From Prochilodus magdalenae (lineage: Eukaryota > Chordata > Actinopteri > Characiformes > Prochilodontidae), in the NCBI GenBank assembly GCA_024036415.1, contig JAMWET010000573.1, positions 868,001 to 932,000 on the forward strand: 64,000 nt of DNA. The letters are read 5' to 3'. The position numbers were made by a program, and so were the translations under genes. Below, piece by piece: positions 49,601 to 61,600 of the stretch. How positions within the stretch are numbered: the first letter of the stretch is position 1; every line of letters begins with the position of its first letter. The notes below the pieces were generated by a model. The model had not been told where the DNA came from and made no database searches. It saw only the letters and a program-made list of their open reading frames with translations.

Positions 49601-52600
49601 CGGCCCCTTCTCTCGGCTCCATGGCCTGCCTCGAGGTTGAAGCTCCAACTGTCTGCAGGGGTAAAGTCCCATCTAGAGTGATTTTTGCTCTGCATCTGGT
49701 TTTGGCTGAACGCACACTGCACTTAGCTTAACATAGCAAGGTGTTGGTTTGTCTCAAGATGCTTATGATAGTAGAGTAGGGTAAATGAAAATGATAGTAT
49801 CTATGTATGTAGTTTAAAATAGCTTTTGAAGCCAAAACAATAGTTCAGCTCATTTCTTATGTGTTAAGGCAATTAAAAAGGTGATAATGATATTGAAGCT
49901 AAAGCTGATACTGATGAACATGGTTTCCTAAAAAGTCCTGTTGTATGTTACGTTGCAGGCTATCTGATCTTGTATGCTAAACAAACTTGAACTTCTATGT
50001 TATCTCAAGATTTGATGGATTACACGTCTGCTTTTATTCGTGCATGTGTGGCATACATCATCTGAGCTTTGGCCAGTTGGGCAGTTTTTCCACTGCCATG
50101 TTTTTCCTTGCTTCAAGAGTTGTACATTCAAGCACATGAAGGATATTTTTGGAGCTCCACTGTTGATGTTTCGCATAGCATGACGTTTGTAACTCTTAAA
50201 TTATGAGATATCGGTTGTTGGGACGCTGCCCATCACTGATTTCATCCACCAACCAAAGTGTATATCCATTTATCAAGTTTCCAACCTCACATTCATAAAT
50301 TAGCCTCCAGGCTCTACCCATTGTTTTAAGGCCTTCTAGTCTTCTGTAAGCACTTATAGTATTTTCTAGAGGTAATGTCAACACAGTGCAGTGCAATGTC
50401 GGCCTGTTTCTTAAACATGCTGAATTTTGTCAGCGTGAAAAGGGCCCAGTAGCCATAACAAAGCCAATAGGCATTATTTATGTGTAGAACTTCCAGTACT
50501 CTGGCCTCTCGTTTCATGAACAGTTCAGTCAAGAGGAACAGGACTGGGGATTTTAGATCGGATCAGGCCTCAGGGTCTAAGGGAGGCAAGAGGAACTGAA
50601 ATCCTTTTGTTTATTATAGAGTCAGAGTGTGTATGGGTGAGCCAGCTTGCATCACACATGGGTCAGCCAGGGTTCACTTGAAAGCACATCAGCAGTAGTA
50701 CTGACATCAGCCTCGCAAACGTTAGCTGGACCCCAAGTGGTACTCATACCTGCAACACTGATGTTCAGATAAGGCTGTTGTATTACTCCACACATCTGGA
50801 GGGCATGCGGTCAGCGTCATTTCATTTGGTGCACAAAGCCAGTCGTTTGTGGCGTAAGGCTGGATTTTTAATGGGTATCTTACTCGATATTGCAAACAAA
50901 CAAATGTGGGCCTCTTTCGATCATCATCTTAGACCCACATGGCCCCTGGCACAGGTCATAATGGAAAACATGGACAGGCACAGAGTGTTCTGATCTGATC
51001 CTTGTTTTAGGAGGGGGATGGTAGGGTGAGATTCAGGCACAATCCCCCATGCTACAAACCTCCTTGTCCAGCAGGCCTGTAGGGAGCAGGACTCCACGCT
51101 GATCCTGGCCCCCCTGCGCCGCCCCCGGATTGTGCTGTTTCCCAGGCCTTGTTCTCACAGCGTTTGGGTTTATTTTTCACCAGGATGAGTCAGAGCCCCA
51201 CTCAGACGTAGTGGAAGTTCTCCTGGGAGCACAGCAGGCTGGGGTGTGCTAGCCCCTTTTCTGGACACCATTCAAACTCATCCTGAACCCTACAATGGCA
51301 TGTAGTGGACAATAGGGCTAGGTGATATGGCAGTAGTGTTACAATATAGTTCTCCTTGTCATTTGGTTTTGACAGTCATTATATGTATTCCTAATGACCT
51401 CATGGTCAGTTTTAGATCTGAATAGGTATTTGAAACCCAAAGAAACAAAAGCCACATTGTAGTATATGCTTAGCTAACTGTCCTGCTAGTTTGCATGTGA
51501 CAAGTCCCAGGTCAAGAATGGGGCTTGAACACATTAAGTCCAGATCAAGACTTTATTGTGGCGATAGTAAGACAAGGCAGAGACAAGGCGTGGTATGAAC
51601 AAGACAAGCCCTGTGATGTGTAGTATATTAATAAATAGCATAGTTTGAATTTTGTAATCAGGGATCTTCAACAAAAAAGGCCCCTTTAAGCTACATGAAA
51701 AGGATCAATTAGATCCTCAACTGACAGTGAACAGATTTGATTAAAATATGTAGAAATATGTAGTTCTCTGAAACATGTTTTAGTCGTTTAAATGTGGTGT
51801 TAATATTTATGCGTGATGGAAAGTTGGGTTTTCAATCACCTTAGAAAGAGGCATTGCAGCTTTGCACTCTGGTTCTAAGAACACTTTCCAGTTGTTCCAA
51901 TTGTTGACCATGACCAAGGCCAAAACCAGTGATTTACGGTCCTAAGTAGGGATATTGGGTTTGGATAGCAATCATGATATTAGCAAAATTAGCTCGAATT
52001 GGTATTGGATAATTAGGCCAATGTATGGGCTGATCAATTCAAACTTATTACTAACCTTGTTAGGGATTGACTTACAAATAAGAACAGCAACCAAAGAGTC
52101 AGCTGTATAGAGATGTTTTGTTTTGCAAACTTAGTGACCTTATGTTTAAGTCAGTCCTGATGATTTAAGTCTCCCCCACATGGAGAAGTATGCAGCTTAT
52201 TAATTTAACAATGGTATCAGATTGGTATTGGGAATGAACTGATGCATGAAAGTATGTATCAGTATCAGAACTGAAAATGCTGGATCGGTGCATCCCTAGT
52301 CTTGATACTAGACTTGAGTATTACAACATTATCACCTAGTGTACTGGGGATAATATTGAAATGAAAAATAGAAAAGTGTAATAGTTGAAAAAACACCTCA
52401 AACATTTGTCACCTAGCTCTAGTGGGCAACAGTTCTTAAGCCATGACATCATTCACCACCCTTCCCCCTAACCCTTCCCATTAAAATATTTCTGCAGTGG
52501 AGTAGCATTGTTGTGCTGAAGTCACCCGTTCTTCCGTATGTGTTTATAAATGTTTAAACTAAGTAGCTCTCCTGAGGTTTATGATGACGCAAAAATAACA

Positions 52601-55600
52601 CCAAGCACTGTCCAGGGATTTATGAGCCCTACGTAATATTCCATGTTTTGCTCCTTTGCTCAGAGGTTTGCTCCCTTTTGATGTTCCAAAAGCTTAATGG
52701 ATCAGCGCGTACCCATCCAGAGCAAGACTAAGCATTTCACTTTTTATGGCCCAGCACTTGCAAAGGAGACGCTGTTCAGCCAACACTTGGATGATGTCAT
52801 GCAGAGCAGCTGATAGGAACGTCAGGCTCTGTATTATGTTTTTTTTTTTTTTTTATTATTATTTTATTTATTTATTTTTTTTCCTCCACCCCTCACTCAG
52901 AATGCTTCTTGCTCTACAGAGTGTTGATAACTCACTGAAGCCATGACATATGTTTGCTGTACATGTGCTTTGAGGTCAGTCCTTCCAAATCCCAGTTTCC
53001 TGTCGTCTACTTTTGTTGCTTTGCTTTTTTGTTGGTCTTCCAAAACTAGAGGAAAAACGAGGAGTGAATAACCTTGGCTGTGGGTTTGCAAGCTATGGAT
53101 TAAATATATTAAAATGACGTATGATCTGTTTTTCTATTAGTTTTGGCCTCAGTGGGTTAACAAGTGACCTTGACATGTCTGGCATGTGTTACTGCTTTAC
53201 TGAATTACTCTACTTAGGGCCACACAAAACTGAGGAGCTACTTAACCACATTTAAAAAAAAAAAGGGTTTTGACTGGAAACTGATCATACTGTCTCTGCT
53301 CCTTTCCAGTCCTGCAGCTCAGACTCCAGCAGAGACGCACTCGGGAGCAGCTTGTGGACCAGGGCATCATACCACGTGAGTATGCAGCCTGTTTCGAAAC
53401 AAAACAACTAAATGCCACCCAGTAATGTTTAAACAAGTTATTAATCCCTCCTAAAACAGGCACCAGAGAGGCCAGCGTATGGGAATCAACTTGTTGAATT
53501 ATTGTGTGGCCTTTGGTGAAGATTATCAGTTAATCCACTGTTGTGGATGCATACGGTATCTCAATCTTGGCTGTGAAAAAAAAAGTCTCTTAAAGGAATT
53601 GTAAAATCAAATTTAGACAGTCCAAAGGTAGTAGATTAACCAAACATGTTTGGTTTCCAAAGTTTGCTTCTTTAGTGAATATTGTATGATATACTGTTAT
53701 TTACAGAAATAAGCAGGTATGGACAAATATCAGAGCAAATTGGACAAAACAAAGTTACATTTAAAACATACTGTCAACACTATGAGTAGACTGATTTTAT
53801 TTATTTATTTATTTATTATTGATTAAAACTATTATTTCACTTTTTAGGTGGTGTTAATGCCACCTAAAAATGATTAATTACTTTTGATTATACATTGCAA
53901 TTTCTTTAACACTGATGGTATCCATAACCGATTTGGAAAAGCTTATTTTGACATACTGTAATGTAATTTATTGATAACCATTAATAACAGTGACAGTTTG
54001 CCAACAGTATAATTGATGAAACTGACTTTTCTATAACAAAGCACACTGGAGAAAAAATTGTTTGATATGGCCAAATTTGGTGGATGTCTTCCCTGGCACA
54101 GTTCTGAGGAAAATTTCCTGTAGACTGGGATTTTTGCCACTGCTGATAGACCTGTATGCCCATTCACTACTACACAAAATTCACTTGACAGCAATTTTCT
54201 TCCTATCTTGTCTGAATGTATAGTTGTCACAAAATTGTAGACTTTTATTGCAGATCCTTCCCAAAACAAATACAGAGGAATATGCTGTGTAAGGCATTTT
54301 AGAGGAACAGTTAGCCTCATAACTCCTGTAGCTTGGAGCAGCAAAAAAGGTATTGGCTGATTACACTTATTTGGGATAAGTAGAAAATAGTGTAACTATA
54401 CACAGCAAATTCTTGCTGAGCTTTAGACACTACTTTAAGGCGCTTACTTGGTGTAAAGTGGAGCACATTACCCACAAGTCCCAGTTCTCTCGTCATGTGT
54501 CCCATGGTGGACAGAGCGTGTCATAAGTGGTGGTAAGAGGAGCAGTTCTAATAAAAGAATGTGTCTGTGGAGGATACACGCTGATAAGAAGGCACAGAGA
54601 GAACAATGGTGTGAGTGATGTCTGTCTGGCTCAGCAGGAGCTCAACCAACATCAGCCGTCTGCGTGGCCAAAATCTCCTGCAGAGCACCAACCTCCAGAC
54701 ACGTTCCAGTCAGCCACTGGACCTCCTCTTCTGCTCTGAAAGCCTTGTTTTTCAGCAGAGCTTTTAGACTTCTTTAAAGTCTAGTCACTCATAAGGAGCA
54801 ACACTGGACCAGACCCTGAAACCTAAACTTGGATGCTTTGTTAGTGGCTTACTGCTTGTAGTCAACACAGCAGAAAAGGACTGTTTGAGAGATAATGTTG
54901 GTTTTGTGGAATGACTAATACAGAGCCAGCAAAAGAAGGTCAAGTAAACTGATTCTCACCAAATCAGTTACTCGGGCCTCCTGTCATGAATGGATGAAAC
55001 AGTCACTTCCTGTTAATCGTAGAGGCAAGCACATTGTAAAAACCAGCTAACCAACGAGAGGAAGGAAACCTTTTAGCTTCACAAAGTCCTTGTGTTCTCA
55101 GAAGTACACAACTCGGGTAAATGCTGACTGTCTGGTTTCACTTCTACAGATAAAAATCAATCTGAGATTTCCCCTGGGTCATACCATACACAGGATTTTG
55201 GCAGCACAACCACATTGTGGTGTTTAGCACAGAAGCATTAGATAGAAACCTTCTGTAAGCACAGTAATGACAGTGGTGTATTTTTCTCTCTAGCGCTGAA
55301 GACTCCTGCTGCCTTTCATGAGCAGATCCGAAGCCTGGAGAGAGCCAGGGTAAGCCAACCTTGACAGCTAACCATGACAAAACAATTGCTGTTGGTGTAT
55401 TCACTGTGCAGGTACTAACCTTTTTTTTTTTTTTTTAATACTTCACTATGGCCAGACTGAGAACTTCCTGAAGCACAAGATTCGTAGTAGACCTGAGCGT
55501 GCAGAGCTGGTCCGCATGCACATCCTCCAAGGTAACCACAGCACCATCTTTTATCTGTGAGCAGAGCATTCTGGGAAGAGCAAAAAGATTAAAAGATAGA

Positions 55601-58600
55601 GTACTTTTAATAAAATAGTGCAAAATGTTAAAAATGCTTTTGCTCATATACAAGAGTCCGTACAGAAAACTCGATATCTGAACTTAGTAAGTAATACTGT
55701 GCTCCAATTGGATTGCTGTTTCAGAGACCCAGGCAGAGCCCTCTCTGCAGGCCACCCAGCTAAAGCTGAAGAGGGCTCGACTGGCCGATGACCTTAATGA
55801 GAAGATTGCCCAGCGGCCTGGCCCCATGGAGCTGGTAGAGAAGAATATCCTACCTGTAGACTCTAGTGTTAAGGAGGCCATCACTGGTAAGCAGTCCTAA
55901 AATGAGCAGCAGTCAGTTTGTGGGTTTCTTTACATGTGAGTTTTCCATGGTTTTATTTGTTTTGTACTGCAGAATGTGAGGTGAACTATCAGAAGACTCT
56001 GGACGTGTATAATTTTGATGATGATAGTAGTGAAGCCCTATCTCCAGAGGACCCGGCCAGTCAGGAGTCTCAGTGCTCAGTCCCGTCCCCAAGAGAGGCT
56101 AAACTGCCTGACATTTCCTCTGCCTCTCAAAGCCCTGTATCTAACCTACAGGTGAGTCTACACTCTCAGCACTCTCACTATCGGGTAATGTCAAAGATTA
56201 GACTGTATTAGGCCCCAGCCAGTGAAATACTGGGGCAGAAAAATGACCAATAAGGTCACTTGAAATTATAATATATAAAAACCAAAGGTCAGGTAATACA
56301 AAGGTATGTCAACAAACAAACAAACTTGTTTGAGCATAGTGAGAATTTCATGTATTAAGTTTCACATTTAAGACAAAATATTCATAGATCACGTACCAGT
56401 GTAGGGCAAGACTCCCCACACGGACAGCGGGCAAACCTGAAGCACACAATATTATCAATTGTCATTATTTCTAGTGTCATAAAAACCATACCATTTACAT
56501 CTTTACATAGCATTTTATTCTTTTCTAAATGACCACCTTCTCAGGCTAAGAGTGCTGATCTAGGATCAACCTCCATTCAGACAGTGTAAAGTTATTTCAG
56601 CTTTCGAGTGCAGCTGTCGGATGCATTTCTGCTCCGTTTCTCTGTGGAGTCATGTTAGATTTATTGCACTTTCTCCTCCTTTGTGTTTAAAGTGGCATGG
56701 CCATGTGGTTTCTGTCTTTCTTTATCTTAGCTCTGTCCACCTACGGCCCAGAGCACAGAGTTCTTCAGCCGGACATCAGCAGAGGATCAAGCAAATGCTC
56801 GACTCACAGCTGCTCCTCAGCCAGCCATCACCGCTGCCCCCACCAAATCTGGCCCCACCCTTTTGAAGGTGAGCGATATGCTAGGGTGATGTAATTTCCT
56901 GCCAGTGTTTTTCTCTCCGCACCTAATGGTCAGTGACTCAACAGTGACAAAGCAGTGTTATTGTTCTGCGGGAGGTCTCATTGCTGTATCTGAATGATAA
57001 ACTGAATGATAAATGGAGTGGGTAAATAAAATAGTTATCTACAGTGCTAATAACCTTTAGTCATGTCTGCTGTATATGCAGTCAAAGTTCTCTGTTTACA
57101 AGAGAAAATCTGGAGCTGGCGGTGTCAAAGTTAACCCAGTACCGAAGCGTTAATACTAGAAATGATTAACGCCACTCTATTTTTTTTTAACATACTGTTG
57201 TAGTTTGATCATCTAAAGCATCTGTAGTTTTACCCTGAAGAACAGCTGCCTTCACCTTGTTGCTATGACTCTGTCACTTCCATTGTTGGTTGTCATGACA
57301 GAAAGTTACTGCCATGACACGAGTTTGTTTATCCTAGTGATATGAAATGGTGGTATGAAAGCGAGAGGCTATAGTCATGGAGCGGGGTGGAATGTGCAGC
57401 CATTGTTGCTTTTAAGATTAATATTGAATTATGCAAGATTAATCATCTGTACAGTAAAGTGTGTAGTTTTTGAATAGTAGGAGCAGATATTAATGGTACC
57501 CTGAATTATTTCCAGGTTTGTCTCAACAGTTTATAACTGGGAAGATGTAGTACAGTAGCATGGAGGTTAAAAAGTAAGAGTCAAACCTACAGGAAGTAAC
57601 AAAAACCTATAACCACAGCTAACTGGCTGTTTAGTATACTGCATTTAGCATTCAAGCCTCAAGCCAGTAAAATAGTTTGCTGGCTTTCTTGCCTAAAAAC
57701 AGGCCTGATTCTTAATTTCTAGAAAGTCATTGGTCAGAAAAATTGCAGTTAAATATTTTCATCAGTCATGAGCCGTATTTGCTCTCACTGAATGTTGGTT
57801 CAAATTGGAGCACGCCAGGCAAACGTGACAAATTTCAATGAATTACACAAACAAAAGTGATTTCATACTGTTAAGGTACAAGTTGTCTTATTAAAAGTAA
57901 TAAGCACGTTCTGATGAAGCTCATTTTATCCACTTACATAACTTTAAAAACATTTAATAAAGAAAGAATATCTTTCTTTGCAGTCAAATAAGACAAATGC
58001 GGTTAATCATGACTAACTACACAATCAAATGCAATTAATTATGACCGATCATTTGATAACCCTAGCTGGAAAGAAGTACGCGCTGGAATGCTTCAGATCA
58101 TTTCACACTGGTCCTCCCGGAACACGATCCTTTCAAGAAACCAAAATGTGATTTGGTTGCTTATGCAAAACCAGTGTGTTTTGGCTGAAACCATTTGTTC
58201 TCCTCGTGTTCTCCAACGTTAGAGTGCACGACAAACACTGGTGTTTACCTAAGATTTGAATCTGTTCAGATTTGTTTTAGAAACCACAGAGACGCTTCCT
58301 TTCTCAGCTGAACAGTCGTTTCCTTGCCCTGCTCTGAAGATAATCCTAAACATGAACCTCACCTTTTGTGATCTGCTTCCTTTGAACTAGCTTGCTCTCT
58401 GTGAAGCTGTCTTTATGAGTACAGTGGTAAGACACCCTGGGAGGACTCAGGGTAAGTGTTAGTGATACTAAACATTGTGTCACAAAGAAAGCAGGCTGAG
58501 AATGAGATTGCGTCCCCATCAGGGGCATTTCAGCTCAAAGCAAAGGCTGAAGAGACTCAAATCAGGGGCTGACAGCAGCTGCCTGCTGTCTTCTATTGGA

Positions 58601-61600
58601 GGTTAAATGAAATGCTCACTCTCGTTATACAGCTGAAACTGATGAAAGTGCAGGCCCGCAAACCAAGAGCGAGGCAATAACTTGTGCATTTATCATAATC
58701 CGCACCCTCAAAGCATATTCCACATATTTGTTCTGAGAGCCATCCCTCCCTCCCCTGGGAGTGAATCTGAGTGTCCGTGTTCGCGTAAGCCAGCCTGAAA
58801 TGACGTTATTACAGCTCAGTGGCTTTCACCTCCCTCTCGCAGATGCCAGAGCCATTTTCATGTGTATCCTGTAGCAGAGTGCTTCAAAAAAACAATGAGG
58901 GTCACGTCCCTCCCCCCTCCATATATCCTGTTTCCCCATCCTGCCATTTTAGGTGGGTGTATTCACCAGCCAGTGCTAAAACGGCACAGCTTCGCCCACA
59001 AATCTCTCAGTCGAGGGCTGCAGTTCAGTGCTGACTGCAGTGTTGCCACTGGCACATAATCAATCAGAATGCGCTTAACTGTGTGATTCCAGGTGTTCTA
59101 CGGATAGTGGCACTCCTAACTCAAACCTGCCCCCGCCCCCCTTTTTCCCGTTTTACAGCAAAGTCAGCCAAAGTTGCCCAGCGAGAAGAGCCGCAGCAAA
59201 AAGAGCAAAGAGCCCAAGCCGAGGGTGAGGAAGCTCAAATACCATCAATACATCCCACCAGACCAAAAGCAGGAGCCCAACAAGGCCCCTATGGACTCGG
59301 CCTATGCCCGACTGCTCCAACAGCAGCAGCAGTTCCTACACCTTCAAATCCTCAGTCAGCAGCAACAGCACTACAACTACCAGGCCATCTTGCCTGCGCC
59401 TCTCAGGTGTGTAGTTGTTTCAAACACTGCACTTAAGTGCTCAGTACACTTGTAACCCCTCAGTCTAAATGCACATCAATGCAAACACACTTAAAACAGA
59501 TGAAAGTGGAGATTTTATGCAATCTCACATCAAGCATATTCACATTTGCTCATGCTGTTAGGAACACCCAAATGCATACATGTACTCTGACCTGCCACTT
59601 CATTAGGTACACCTCCATGGTATATACTGTATGTGTGGACCTTGCATGCTCTTTGTCCATTTTATGTACACGTAGGTGCACTTTGTAGTTCTACAATTGA
59701 CTATAGTCCATCTGTTTCTCTGAACATATGGGATGGTATTCCTTGGGTCGGCGATCATTCTCAGCACTGTGCATAGTAGTGTGCCCACTAGTATGAGTGG
59801 ACTTGACACAGCAGTGCTGCTGGAGTTGTTAACACTGTGTCCACTCACTGTCCACTCTATTAGATACTCCTACCTTTTTGGTCCACCTTGTAGATGAAAA
59901 AGTAGAGACAGTAGCTCAGTGTGTAAACCAAAGCACTGTGTTAGTCATTCTAAAGCTGTTCTTTTGAGGTCTAAAGATGTGGCCCGCAGGGTGCTGTTGG
60001 CTGGATAGTTTGGTTGGTGGACTATTTTTAGCCCAGCGTGGAGTGGTTAAAACCTCCAGCTGTACTGCGGTGTCTGATCTACTCACACCAGCATGGCGCA
60101 CACTAAAATGTGTCAGGGTCATTGCAATGCAGAGAATGAATCTCCAGGCAAGTAATATTTGCTCTGTTGTGGTCCTATGGGGATCCTGACTATTAAAAAA
60201 GTGTGGCCGGTCAGTGTATATCAGGCTGAAGTTGTTGGTTTTTTTTGTTTTGCTTTTGTGTTCCACCAGTTATGGTCTTTTCAAGTGCCTCATAAATATA
60301 AAACAGAAATAGAAAAAAGAAGCCAAAATGAACCGTGCTACAAATATGCACAGCTATGTTAAATGTTGCGAATGGAAAGTTTATTATCGCAATAAATGCT
60401 TGCTTAATCAGAAAATGCTTGTAGAAATGTTGTTTTATGTACGCACCACTAAACCTTCACTTGAAAATTTTAATGACCAGCTAACGAGTGGCACAGTAAG
60501 ACACAGTAATCAGTCTAGAGTTGCTAGATTGCGTTTCATTGGCTGATCAAAGCTGTGCCCCAAACCATGTGTATAAATATACTAATGAGTGCACGTCTAC
60601 TAGTACTGCATTTTATTTTTTACTTACTATTAGTGCCTAAGTATTCGGATTTGATTTATCACTGCAGCAACAAATCTTAACAAAGTCAAGGTAGTGCATG
60701 TAAATGTGTATGTTATGTATAATATGTATATTATGTATAATATTACATTGTATTTGTCAAAACAAAATGTTTTACTGCCTGTATAGAGTATGGTTATGCC
60801 GTTGATAACTAGCAAACTGCCAAACTGCAAAAAAAAAAAAAAAAAACACTTTCAATTGCCTCCCAAAACCGGGGCCATATGACAGCATGGGGTTATCAGA
60901 AAACTATACATTGTGAAGTGGCTAGTGCTTGGACCTTTTTTAGAAATAAATATATTAAATAATGTATATACATCACTCTGTTTACTGGAACGTCTACCAT
61001 TCCTCACAGTCCAAAAAAAAAAAAAAAGATTGTTGTGTAACACAGAGCGGAATGCAAACACGGCAAGTGCTGATTAATGTTCATTGAATGCCACAGTTTC
61101 ACCCATCAATCTGGCCTAACAGAACGTGTCAGCACTGCAGCCCGAGCACTGCAGTTCCTCACATTCTTGTACTTGCTGGCCCCTGTTTGTGCCAGATGAA
61201 CTTCTGCTGCTATTGTCTGAGACGCAGCTTGTTGATTGTGAATGATGAGGATACAGGAAGTTCCCCCTTTCATTGGAAACCCCCCCCCCACCTCCTTTCT
61301 TCTTTGTGTACCACAGGCCTGTAGCTGAGGCTCAGAGCAGTTGCCCTAACGTGGCCCTGGGCAGCAGCCAGGCTATGCCTGCTCCTGTCGTAGTGTCCCT
61401 GCCCAGTGCTGCCTCTGCACGCTCTAACCATGCCATCAACAACAGAAAGCCTGGCCCTCTGCCTGCCAACCTGGACGAAATGAAGGTGGGTCATAATGTA
61501 CTCTACCTTTCCTATCAGTAAGTGCAGCCACTGGTGTGTGGTGTTCGGTGGTGCTGTGAATGAGAATTCACAGGGAGGTGAAGATACACTACAGACCGAA

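Noticed and set aside
55684..55884. 66-codon minus-strand frame
   Set aside because: Antisense of the RPEL3 exon.
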